Part shown: in pieces, positions 23,679-34,880 of the stretch
How positions within the stretch are numbered: the first letter of the stretch is position 1
Layout of the letters: every line of letters starts with the position of its first letter
Origin: Pholiota molesta
Taxonomy: Eukaryota > Basidiomycota > Agaricomycetes > Agaricales > Strophariaceae
Assembly (NCBI GenBank): GCA_014925825.1
Contig: JACGCK010000109.1
Span: forward strand, 62,001-126,000
Length of the DNA stretch: 64,000 bases
Reading direction: 5' to 3'
Notes under the pieces: generated by a model
Told to the model about the DNA's origin: nothing
The model's input: the letters and a program-made list of their open reading frames with translations, nothing else
The model's database searches: none
Made by a program: the position numbers and the translations under genes

Positions 23679-24957
23679 CTGTGGCCGAACCTTCGTGCTG
23701 CAATGGGAAGCGCAATGGCTACCAGCTCTGGCCAGCAGACAGCGTTGTTGGTGGGAATGTCTAAACAGCGAAAAAGATCTTAGTTCGGATGATGTTCATG
23801 GTGGACTTTGTCGGTCTCGACTTCTATACAGTTGATGGTCGCCATTTGAACTTCAGCAATGATTAAGACTTTAAGTAGTCACGGACTTTTCCGCAACATA
23901 TTATGTAGCCCCTATTTTAGCCTCGAGAGTGAATTTGAACAGCGATTTATGGCTAGGCTTTGAATCCAAAGCCTAAGCGCCGCACTGTAACTAAAAACTT
24001 AGCATCGGATTAGTCAAGTTGCAGTCAAGTATTACAAGTTTCAACGGATTTTACTTGCACCGACAGTCAATTCGTTGTCAACTTATCCAGTTTCCTGCGT
24101 ATCTGGAAAGAGCTCTTGATGGAATGGCGAAAATAAAGCACTGATAATAGAACGCTCCGAATTCTTATCCTATCGTCCAATGTATTTGGCTTAACACTCA
24201 CACATGCCCGATCATTAATCATTGACGATGGATAGATCTGACCTGGGGAACAGCGGTCAATTATAGAGTCCGCGGCCATAATACATGGAACCATTCAACG
24301 TTCAACGTTCAACACTCACTGCCCACGGATGAATCGAGAATATGGAATGTAAAGCCGCCAATACAGTGTGGCGGTGGACTGGAGGTGATCATGATGGACC
24401 ATCCAGACTGGGATATGAAACTGCTGAATTCGATTGATTCCAGTACGTGCATATTACAAGTCAATTACAAGTGGCAGAAAATCTTATGTACAGTGCATTC
24501 AATCTCCAGAGAGAATCTTAAAAATTCTTATAAAGCAACAGTATCTCCACAGTGAATAGATGAGTGACTCAATGCATATTTCATGTCAAATTCTATGGGT
24601 CAAGGGGTTGATCAGCGACTTTAGCGCCCATACGCTTAGCGCCCAAGCCCGCGGAAATTGAGCCGGATCCATAACTCTCAAATTTAGTCACATAATATGA
24701 CATGTACGTCTATCATATGTCCTGTACATCATAAGTGTACAGAGAATATTCCTCAAGCATACAGCATTTTCTCGAATACTCAGAAGTAACTGTTCATCAG
24801 ACAATTAATCTGAATGGATTAGGAATGCTAGAGGTCAGGCTAAGAGTACATGCAAACAAATTAAACAGGCAGTAAATACAATAGATTAGGTTATTTATGA
24901 GTCCTCCAACTTCTCTTAATTCTCAGATCCAGCTCATAATATTAACCAAGCACGGAG
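23679..24957. other. Intergenic, 1.3 kb
   Basis: No gene recognised. Two copies of CAACGTT lie at about 24295-24312, and AGCGCCCA occurs twice at about 24624-24645. Confidence 0.4.
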
Positions 24958-26715
24958 TTAAGTATCAAACGGCTTCGTCCGACTCCCAATGTCCAGCAAG
25001 CGCCTTTCCGCTCCGGGCTTCAGCAGTGTATTGTTCTCCCGCATGTGTCCTTGCCCCGCAAAGCTTCTCACCGATGGCACAACATAGGCGATCGCTTTCA
25101 TGCATGTCCAGTTATATGTGTGGCCCACTTTGAATTCCCATTTCATGACCGAAATGTCCGCAAGCGTCCATATCCGGTATCGCCACCTGTCATTGTCCAG
25201 ATCGACAGCATAGCTGTACAGCGCTTGCGCAAAGCCATCCTGTCATAGTCCAGGAATTTAGTGGCTGAGGAACAGCGGATGAGAAAGGACAGCGGGAGTT
25301 ACTCACAATGTTGTCATGATTAGTACTGTCCTCTACATCGGCCTGGCACCGGACAACTGTTTGCACGTCAAGAGAGAGAGAGTTGAGATCAGGACAGCTT
25401 TGGGCGATTGTATCGATTAACTGGGGCGTCAGAAAACGCGCAAATAGCGAGAGCTTCCGCAGACGGTAGCTAGGGAACAGCCTCAGCAATATTTTGATTT
25501 CTTCCAGCGTGAGACTACGGTCCACGAGCGTCAGGGAGGATAGATCTCTCCCAAGCCGGGCTATAGAATCAAGCATAAGGTCTGTTCCGCCGCGTGGGAT
25601 ATGGATGTGGAGTCCGAGTTCTAGAGAGCGCAGACCAGGAAGACTGATGCCGCTGTATATTTGATGGTGCCCGTCCCATGTCTTGAACCCGTCGTCTAGG
25701 CGCTCTGCGCAGCAGCGTGAGTACCGCAAGCAGAGGTCTTGTAGAGTAGGGTGGTTTAACAACAGCTGTCGAAGACCACTTGGATCGGAAAGATGGACAA
25801 TGTCCAAAGGCATGATGATTGAAAGCTTTATCAGACGAGGGAAATGGCCAAGGAGGAGGAAGTTTGTTGAAAGCGGCTGATGACCGATGGTTTTAATAGA
25901 AAGTGCTCGGAGGGTCGGGGCGAATTTGTTAATGAAGTAGGGCACCACTGTATCGCCAGGGTGTTGTCGGACACGATCACATCTTAACGTGAGCTGCAAC
26001 TCTTCGACGTGCGGCATCGACCCACACGATTTGACCACATCGTTCAGTTTGAAAACCTGTATATCGATTGAGAGGTGCCGTAGGTTGCGCCCAATGGCCA
26101 ACCAGATTTCAGGAAAGAAAGAAACGTGCCATGCGGAGGCTTTGGAGCCGTGATCGAGATACCAGTTGATCTCGAACTCATCAACGTTCTTTAGTTTGCT
26201 GATTACAGCAAGGAACATATCCAGGCGATCCTCAGAAGACGGGAGGGGTTCCTGCGCGCCTGGAGGAGTAATATTGGGTCGAGAGAGTGACCTAGAATGC
26301 TTGAACATGCCCCCGATCTTGTGTAAATACGGGAGCGGCCTGGGTGGAGAACGCGGGCGCTCTGCAGGGGTTTCGATCTTGAGTTTCTCGTGTTCCACGG
26401 CTTTCGTGGCGTCCCTAACAGCGCTTGGCCACATTGTAAGTACGCGCACGCGCTCGCACATTAGCGGATCGTCACTGTAGTCGGTGTCCAATTGAGCATC
26501 GTCTGGCCAAGATCATGATTGAATCAACCTCACCGCAACGTCTTCACCTTCTCCAGAAATACATGGGGGTCTCCAGTGATGAAGCTGAGCTGGCCATAGA
26601 GTTCGTTCATGATGAGGTTGAAGAAAAGTCGGCTGACTCCGATAAGCTTAAGGAGATCACCAGGCGGGAGCTGCTCGGCAATTAAGATCCAAAGCTCAGA
26701 GGGGAGCGGTTTCAT
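24958..26715 (-). CDS. F-box protein with leucine-rich C-terminal part
   Basis: Three exons (26715-26534, 26474-25307, 25239-24958) sum to 1632 nt, 543 residues. The N-terminus is an F-box: LPSELWILIAEQLPPGDLLK followed by IGVSRLFFNLIMNELY. A short Pro-rich linker (residues about 85-130) leads into irregular leucine-rich repeats such as LRHLSIDIQVFKL, LRALSIKTIG, LPGLRSLELGLHI and LRKLSLFARFL. F-box proteins bring substrates to the SCF ubiquitin ligase through Skp1; Agaricomycetes have hundreds and most substrates are unknown. The second acceptor at 26475 was chosen because it alone rejoins the frame as KTLRDDPLMCERVRVLTMWP. Gene intact. Confidence 0.8.
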
Positions 26716-28173
26716 GAATCAGCACTCAGTTACTTGATTAAGTATTCCTCCACTTCTTCTGGAATCGAAAACTCCGGAGAACGGAAATCAGCAGAATGGA
26801 AGTTAAAAGATGTAGTGTACCATAATAACCAAGCCATAACAGTTTCTTGACGGTTTCCCACTTGCTGGGATAATTCAAGGAGTTAATCAATCATCCTTCC
26901 CGGCCGACATGTTGACAGATCTCCCTCTGACCTGCATAGGAAAGGTATGGGAAGTAAGAAGAGGTTAACGTTACAGGAGGTTACAGGACACAGCCGGCTA
27001 ATACAAGCAGGCTGTGACGGTAAAATATTGGTTTCCTGCCACGTGGGGCGCTACTCACTCAGCAGTGTCAGCACTTGCCACTGACTCGGATGGAATGATC
27101 CCTACTTATATATATGCAATCAGGAAAACACCTCGAGCTACAAACTTCGAGTCCGAGTTCGTCGATGTTCGTCAGCATGCATGTTGTCCGTGTGGACAAC
27201 GTGTAGGGATTATCACTGGGTTATGCTGATTGGACACGAAACAGTCACCAAATATTCAATGGAAGATACGTGTATGTTCAGCCGGCGCACTAGACCAGTT
27301 CGAGGACAGTGAAACGGAGAATCGAGCTTCTTCTCCTCCCAAGTCTTTGGCGGTAACAAGTCTACCGGTGCACCGTCATGTAAGGTCGAATCAAATGCTG
27401 AACTAATAATTGAACATTGTTCATTCGGGATGGAAGTTAAAAGGCTTTCACTGCCTCTATAGACCGCACACTTGGCGTACACAGCCCTGTAAAAATTTGG
27501 AGAGTCTGCAACTTCATACATTCAGAAGACCAGAAGTTCATCTAGAATTTTTGGTAATCTTTCTTCCTTGCACCGAAAACAAGAAATACAGTCATAGCGG
27601 CTATGCACTATCACCGAAATGAAAGATGTGACTCCAAGCAAGGTGTCCTTTGTCTAAATAAATGCCCAGCTTTGTAAATGAATTAATGAATTACAAAAGA
27701 CGTTAGTGGCTTGCAAACAAATGTCGAACTTCTGAGAGATTCCAGGATTTTGTTTCCACCCACGGCAAACGCAAGGCAAACCCACGGCCCAGGAATAATT
27801 CTACGCTGTGTCAATCTGGTGCCTTCTCCAGACTGTTTGTAATCACTTAACTTAGGTATTTTCAGAGCATCCACAGCTCCAAGAATATATTGGTCCATGG
27901 TTCTGCGAGGCGATAGATCATAAGGATTTGGGTTAATGAGGGTCATGGCCTTATTGGGAAAGTCGCATTTCTGGCATATGCAGGGGCTCTTGGACAACAA
28001 AAACAAATAACGGGCTCAGCATTCACTCTGTTGGACGTTGGACGAGGTTGAACGGAACCTTCATATCTTGTTCATATCTTCCAAAACCTAGGCGCTTTGA
28101 ATACCTGCATCCTCAAATATCTCTATTTAATCAACCCAATAACATCCTATTTTCACTTGAAACTTCTTAGGAT
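26716..28173. other. Intergenic, 1.5 kb
   Basis: No gene recognised. Short open frames on the minus strand (27213-27521, 27683-28006) show no family features. Confidence 0.4.
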
Positions 28174-29581
28174 ATGGCAAAAGGCTCACACAAACGTGCC
28201 AAAAACGCTCAACCAACATCTCCACCGCCGTCGGCAGCGGTTGTGTCGCCAAATTCGCCATCTGTTTCCAATTCTTCTGGTGTCGAGGATTTCTCGGATG
28301 GCGATAATCAACATCCAGAAGACGCATACGGAGCTTCTGCCTCGCGTCCAGCTTCGCCATCGCAAAACCAACCAACAGCAGAGGATGCAGAAATAGAGGA
28401 CGCCATTACGTGTCAATGGGAGGAATGTGGTGTCGTATTCACCCACTTGCCAACGTTGATTGACCATATTCATAATGGTAAGTGCTCAAATACCTGGAAA
28501 TCGCCGTGGCTCAGACCGTTCTACGCGATGGAAGGAAATGCCACCTCGTTCTATTGAGATAATCTTTACATCGGGATTGAATATTCATTCTACAGAGCAT
28601 ATTGGTGTGCATAAATCAAATTACACTTGCGAATGGGCAACATGTCTACGGCGAGGATTACCTCAAACTTCGCGCTTCGCGCTCATCTCCCATATTCGGT
28701 CTCACACGGGTGAAAAGCCATTCATCTGTCCACTACCAGGTCAGTCAGACCATACTACACTCCTCTTATGTACACTTACATTTCGGCGCCTTAGAGTGTG
28801 ACAAGTCTTTTACACGCTCCGACGCACTTGCAAAACATATGCGGTTACAGCATAATATTTCGCCTCCTGCGCCTGGTCGAGGCGGGTCACGAAAAAGAAA
28901 ACGCGCTGCGGACGACCAAACACAGGGTACCTCCACGCCAGTTGCGTCGGTAGTCGTGTCTCCTCATCCAACCTTGCCTAACGCTAGTGGTTTTATCAAA
29001 TTTAAGGTCGAGCCTCAGACGCCCTCGGAAGCTGTGGAAGATGGAAACGAATACTTCTCCGTTAAAGGCAAAGGAGGCGCGGCGAATGGACGTCAGAAAC
29101 GCCAACCACGTGCATCGCAGCTGCAGACTCAGACCACACCTTCTCCCCGGAATGAAGAGGAGGATGGTTACAGTACATCATCATCTGACGTTCTACCCCC
29201 AAATCTACAATCTCAATTCGACGAAAGCACGGGTCTTGTGATGGGTCGCACGCCAGCGAAGATAATGTACTTGCTGATGAAGGCGAAACACAGATATGCA
29301 CTGGAACAACATGATGAACTGCAGGAGCACCTACGTGTCTTGAAAAACGAGATACAGACTGAGAAAGATATGAAGGAAGGCACTTTGGATGACCTTTTTC
29401 GACAAATGCTTGGGTAAGTCGGCACTATCTACTTGTTCTTCACGTTTTAACACACCTTTTTCCCAACAGACCGGACGCAGAAATGCTCATGTCGCCTACC
29501 GCCGCAGGGTACATGGTAGAACACCATCCTCCTGCTCCATACTTGATCACACAAAATGGAAGTGGGCATCGAGGAAAATAG
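28174..29581 (+). CDS. C2H2 zinc-finger protein, three fingers
   Basis: Four exons (28174-28477, 28596-28739, 28795-29413, 29470-29581) sum to 1179 nt, 392 residues. After a Ser/Pro-rich N-terminus come three fingers: CQWEEC (C80/C85) with HIHNEH, CEWATC (C112/C117) with HIRSH, and CPLPEC (C146/C151) with HMRLQH. TGEKPF links fingers 2 and 3. A basic patch (SRKRKRAAD) follows, then a disordered part and a charged helix (IMYLLMKAKHRYALEQHDEL). This layout recalls YY1-like INO80-associated fungal fingers, but that is only an impression. It is probably a nuclear DNA-binding protein. Its introns fall just after finger 1 and inside finger 3, both in phase 1 with ordinary GT donors. The next gene repeats this arrangement. 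Confidence 0.8.
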
Positions 29582-29913
29582 GTTTTTTCTCTCTCGGTTA
29601 TTTATTGCTGTAATCTACTGTCATTTCTCCTCTGAGATTGTATTATAGAAACCAGACGGTGAGCATCCTATAATCCCCTTACAGTTATTCGAATGCTGAA
29701 ACTGATTCTCGACTTGCGCAGGCATGTGCCCATAATTAATAAATTCGATCTCCTGATCGGTTACATCCTCACGTTCATGATGATGAAAGGCACGTTCAGG
29801 GAGATAAGATAGCTCTATAAAGGATCGACGTGATTGTTCGATGTTTGTATCCATAACCAGCAACCCAGGACCCCTTGCCCCCTTTCTATCATTTAGCCAT
29901 TCACCCCTTAGCA
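29582..29913. promoter_or_regulatory. Spacer and promoter of the finger-kinase gene
   Basis: 332 bp between two genes on the same strand. TATAAAGG at 29816-29823 lies about 90 bp ahead of the ATG at 29914. Confidence 0.45.
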
Positions 29914-31923
29914 ATGACGTCGGATCATCCAAAATCGCACCGACATGAATATGCCTCAGCATCCAAAGCAACCTTCAAATGCAAATGGGGACACTGTGAG
30001 GTAGATTTAACGAATTCAAAACGTAGTTTTTACCGTCATATTCGTCAAGGCCAGTTACAGACTTCTGCTAAATTGCTGAATTTCTCATCCTCATCCCTGT
30101 TATAGACCATCTGGATGGTTTTGAACCCGCTCACACATGTGAATGGATATCGTGCTCTAAGGGAGGGTTTGTTTTTCCCTCGCAAACGGCCTTGATATCG
30201 CACATCCAGTCGGAGCACACTAAGGCGAAATATCTGTGGTGTTCACAACCAGGCAAGTTGGCCGTCAGATAACATGCTCGCACAAAGGAAATTGAAAATA
30301 CACGCGTAGGATGTGATCTTTACTTCAAACACAACGCAGCACTGAACCACCATCACCACCGGTGTCACGAGAAAAGTTTGTTCCTGAAGTCAGCCTCGTT
30401 CATTCCCTCCCGGGCTCGAAGCGCTTCAGAATCCTCTTTTCATGATTCTGACCCGAAGGGTCCAGAATCCCGACTGCGTGTTGTGCCCTTGTTGAACATG
30501 AGAAGTCTATATACAGGAATGGGCAGTAAAGATGCATCATCGGCATTGACAGACGAGTCGTTCATGGAGGTTTGTGTACAATCGGGTCCTTTCGCTGTCG
30601 CTATCTGAAGCCACACTTGATTCGCATAGGAAATCGAAGAGAAGTTCATTTTGATTACTCCCAAGTCTCCTAGCCATGCCATGGACAACCCTTTCGCCAT
30701 CGCACAGCTGAACGACCTCACTGGAAAAATCCGTAAACAACGTCGAGTTGGAGGTGGCGGCTTTGCAGATGTGTATCTTGGGCTATGGGTAACTGATATC
30801 ATATCAACAAAGGTATTTCTTCAGTAAGGTCTTGTCTGCGGCTTCCAAGCGACTGAATGAATCCTTCTAGGTTGCTGTAAAGCAGCTTCGTTCGCATATA
30901 TATAACCACGCAGATATTTCAAAGCTGGAGAAGGTACCGTCTTTTATTGCACTGTGAATATGCTACTGATGATATACTGATACATATTCGCTTGGTAGAG
31001 ATTAAGAAAAGAGATGCGTATCTGGGCAAACCTCGACCATCCCAATATCGTGTCTCTCCTTGGAATCACATCCGACTTTGGCAACTGCACTGCGATGGTT
31101 TCTCGATGGATGAATCAAGGAAAGCTGTCGGAATACCTGAAGGAAAAGGGTAATCTCAACCTTCAAGAGCGTTTGAATATTGTAATTATCAATCGTCATC
31201 TTCGCCTAACTAGTACGTGAAACTAATTAGACCCTTTATTACAGTGTATAGCTATCGCACATGGGTTGTCATACCGTACGTAATCTCCCGAATCATTTTA
31301 TACAACTCAACTTCGTAACTTATTTGCTTTCTTCAGTCCATTCGCAAAAGGTCATTCATGGCGACCTAACACCAGTAAGTCAACCAACCATAAAAATCAT
31401 TTCTCCATTCTAACGCGATGGATATAGGCCAATATCTTAATGGATAGCGACGTTGCACATCTCAGCGACTTCGGGCTCTCTAATGTTATTGCTGAACTTC
31501 AGGGACCCTCATTCTTGACTTCCATGGTTGGGGGATCAGCGAGATGGATTGCACCTGAGCTGTTGTTGGCCACCGACAATAATACCACGCCAGAACTCAC
31601 CATGGCATGTGACGTGTACTCGTTTGCGAGTGTCGCGTGTTATGTAAGTATCGAGAATCAAGCCCGAAAATTCAAGAGCTGATGACCTTTATGTATCACA
31701 GGTTGTTACAGGAATACTTCCATATGAGCACTTGAAAACTGACATTGCGATAATCCTAGAGATATTGAAAAGCGGTGGCAAGTCCCCTTCAAGGCAGGCG
31801 CAATCGGAATTGTTGATGGATGAATTCTGGGAAATCCTTACGATGTGTTGGGCAACAGGCTGTACCACACGCCCAGAAATCGACGACGTGCTACATCGTC
31901 TACAACAACTCAAATGTTTCTGA
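29914..31923 (+). CDS. C2H2 zinc-finger / TKL protein kinase fusion
   Basis: Ten exons (29914-30049, 30106-30252, 30310-30569, 30630-30812, 30871-30933, 30999-31181, 31245-31275, 31337-31374, 31428-31643, 31702-31923) close to 492 residues in one frame. Residues 20-120 form three degenerate fingers (C23/C28, C57/C62, C91/C96) that match the upstream gene finger by finger. Residues 220-490 are a kinase: GGGGFADVY loop, VAVK (K246), HPNIVSLLGI, HGDLTPANIL (D344, N349), DFGLS (D361) and APELL. HGDL in place of HRDL is common in fungal tyrosine-kinase-like enzymes, so activity is plausible. Introns 1 and 2 appear to start with GC (AAG/GCCAGT and CAG/GCAAGT). The exon that joins fingers to kinase (ends 30569, resumes 30630) is in frame. 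Transcripts are needed to exclude two separate genes, the second starting at MDNPFAIAQ. Confidence 0.75.
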
Positions 31924-32149
31924 CACTATTGATTCGTATTATGGACGGTCTAAGCTACTTTAACTTAAGTTTATTCAGAACCCAACATAGCTTTTGACTG
32001 CTGGGCGGTTGGAACTGAGCGAGCTCTACTGATTATAATCGCAAATGCTAATTTGTTTATTATAATATAATCTTGGTTGCTCATGGTCTTACCTCCGAGT
32101 GCTTTGCCTCTTCGTCTTTCTTTTCGATAACATTCCAGTCTTTTGACAG
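31924..32149. other. Intergenic
   Basis: AT-rich 3' flank of the kinase gene. Confidence 0.35.
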
Positions 32150-32590
32150 GACTTTGGTGATCCCGCTTTTGCTATTCAGAGGAAATACTTGGGGATTTTG
32201 CGCAATCATACACACCATCACTCTCAGCACCGTCAAAATTCAAATGTATATACTCAGACTTCCTCATCTTCCTTGCAGTGTATGGCTTCGTTTTCAAACC
32301 TTACAGATGCCTTACCACTCTCAATCACGCACTATGCTCTCCAGTGGTTGCTATCGCCAAATTTGTCTTTCACTCCTCGCGCTTCAAATAAACGGAACGG
32401 GCGCTTATTTGTCGCCGGGTGTCGCCGCTTTTTGCGGACAGAATTTAGTTTGCAATGCAAAATTCTCTGTCCATCACCTAGTACTATTCTCGCAAACAAT
32501 GGGAAAGTCGACGAAGTCCTATCTGATGAGCAATCACCGGTCACCAGCCTTTCTGGATCATTTTCAAGCAGTACACATTGATAAATTTGC
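32150..32590 (+). pseudogene. Decayed 3' fragment of a DUF6535 gene
   Basis: Matches the end of the intact DUF6535 gene (about 42090-42510): the block GAAATACTTGGGGATTTTGC parallels its EEILGDF codons, IIHTITLST parallels IIHAITLNT, CGCTTATTTGTCGCCG parallels its CGCCTATTTGTCGCCA, and VDEVLSDEQ parallels VEEVLPAEQ. Stops and frame shifts break it, and the membrane region is absent. Confidence 0.7.
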
Positions 32591-33105
32591 GATATCGAGG
32601 ACCATCCAAGGTACTGATTGGTCCGACCATTCTGCTACTGTGATCCAGCCACCACCTTCTGCAATGCTTGGAATCATATCAAACCAAATGTGTACGAGAG
32701 TAGCATCTTGCCCAATAGTATAGTATAAGAAATAGATAAGACTGTCAAAATTTTTTTTTTTTCAAAGATAAACTTGAGTGATTTCTGGTCGAGCCGGTCA
32801 AGTTCTGCTTGATGTTGTGTTGTCATGCAGTGGCCTTGGTGGCCGAACTCTCGGCGAGTTGTCGTGGACTTGATCAAAACAAAGATACTTACATACCAGC
32901 TTTCAGCAATACGTGCTACTACTCGTCTTAGGCGAGCGTCTACTCGACAAAAATTCCTTGAAAATTCCAGCAGATCCAGACGATTGTCGAGCTATTTCTA
33001 TACACTGGCGCCATCTGGATTGGTAATGGCATTGGACACGCCTCCGTGAAATGCCCACTAGCCTCGGGTAGCATCCGGGCTATCTCTTCTTAGTTATCAA
33101 CCACC
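32591..33105. other. Intergenic
   Basis: Contains a run of 12 or 13 T at about 32749. No gene recognised. The last part is the promoter of the carrier gene. Confidence 0.4.
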
Positions 33106-34574
33106 ATGACGTCCGCGGAGACGCCCCCTACGAGCGAGGGCGAACGCCAACCGCTGCTCAGCCGGGCCACAGACTCAGAGGGCAACGTCCAAGAACGTTT
33201 CCTCGACACCCGCGACGCGGACGCGGCTCCAGTTACACCTACAAAGACCGAAGACCTGGATAGACGCACTTACGCATTCTATGGGGCGCTTATTGTTGGT
33301 GGCATTGTTGGGCTGTCGCTGCTCATCAAAGGATTCATCGAATCTGGGGACACGCATGTGGGCAGCACTCTAATCTATACAGTCGGAGGCTTATCTTATT
33401 GCAGTTTGATCTCAGAGGCGCGCTCAAGTCAGCGCTGGGAGGAGGTTTGAGCGGGGCAGCAGGTATGAATTGAACGACTTTGAGTGCGCCTTGGGTATTG
33501 AAAGAATCCCAACTATTAGCGATGGTGTTACAGGTCCTTACGCTCATGGTGCGTGTTTCTGCGGAAGGCTATCGAAGGAATTGACTGATTATGTACCCCA
33601 GCCTCTCCGGACGATAATGAATTACCAATACCGCTATGGAACGACTACCTCGCAAGCCACGCGCACCCTCTACGCCGACGGTGGCTGGACACGCTACTAC
33701 CAAGGCCTCACCGCCGCACTCGTGCAGGGCCCCGTGTCCCGCTTTGGCGACACAGCCGCCAACGCCGGCATCTTCGCGCTGCTCAACTCCAATCCCTACA
33801 TGAAGCAGTTCCCCCCCTGGTTCAAAACCGTGTTTTCTTCCTCAGCCGCGGCCGCGTTCCGTATGATCCTCACCCCGATTGACACCATCAAGACGACGCT
33901 GCAGACCCAAGGCAAACCCGGGGTGGCGATCTTGAAGGCCAGGGTACGCAGTTATGCTGAAACGTAGTAAATAATGCACATCCATGATTGACGGGGCCTT
34001 GTGTAGGTTAAGAAATACGGCATCGGCACTATGTGGTACGGCGCTCTTGCCACAGCTGCTGCCACCTTCGTTGGGAACTTCCCTGTGAGTGGCTTCATTT
34101 GCTCAATGGTAACAGCATCCGCTCAGTTTTGTTATTTCTTGTAGTGGTTCGCGACCTACAACCACCTCGAGGAGAATCTCCCAAAGGGACACACCGTGCT
34201 GCAGGAGTTGTGCAGACGCGCGTTCATCGGCTTCGCCGCTTCTGTGGTCTCGGACACGGTCTCGAATTCGCTCCGCGTGATCAAGACTTATCGCCAGGTG
34301 AACGAGACGCGCATCGGGTACGCCGCCGCCGCGCGCGCGGTTATCGCTGTCGATGGCCTCACGGGCCTATTCGGGCGCGGACTGAAGACACGCATCCTCG
34401 CCAATGGTTTACAGGGACTCATGTTCTCCGTCCTATGGAGATTCTTCCAAGACTTGTACGTATCTCCGAAAAATGGCTACGATCTCATTGACTCTATGGG
34501 AAAGAATGGAATGGAGTGCTAATGTACATATTTCATGCAGGTGGAATGGTAAAACAACACCGAAGGACGGCTAG
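33106..34574 (+). CDS. Mitochondrial-carrier-domain protein
   Basis: Seven exons (33106-33357, 33405-33462, 33520-33548, 33602-33943, 34007-34084, 34145-34455, 34541-34574) sum to 1104 nt, 367 residues. A polar N-terminus of about 55 residues precedes a first hydrophobic segment (ALIVGGIVGLSLLIKGFI). The carrier half-repeats follow: ALKSALGGGLSGAAA, PLRTIMNYQYRYG, the signature-like PIDTIKTTLQTQG, FPWFATYNHLEENL and FIGFAASVVSDTVSNSLRVIK. Fungal carriers of this divergent type lie in mitochondrial or other inner membranes; the substrate is unknown. The 29-nt third exon was placed because it alone joins the frame as MVLQVLTLM. Gene intact and GC-rich at third positions. Confidence 0.8.
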
Positions 34575-34880
34575 ACTACGATACTACTTATACTTAGAGG
34601 GGAATGCATATTGAGCCGGCTATGGGATACGGCAATGACTGGGACAAGAAACGTGCGTGCAGAGTGAAAGAATGGAGTGGGGTGTGCATGAGTGCTATAA
34701 CATGGAATCATTACCAGATCGTGAGGGAATACATATATCGATGCGACCATCTGTGGCCGTCGAAAGTGAGGGGACCACCGTTGAGGCGGCGGCAACGGTG
34801 ACCGGGTAAGAAGAGCATACGTAGTATCGGCGGATGCATACGAATGTCTGGTGACCTCCTGCGTATATTCGGGTGTCTCT
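34575..34880. other. Spacer between convergent genes
   Basis: 3' flanks of the carrier and of the F-box gene. No gene seen. Confidence 0.4.

Noticed and set aside
27683..28006. Minus-strand frame of 107 residues
   Set aside because: No recognisable family or splice context; could be chance.
30630..31923. Kinase as a separate gene starting at MDNPFAIAQ
   Set aside because: Possible, but the upstream exon joins in frame without a stop and no separate promoter is evident; left as an alternative for transcript testing.
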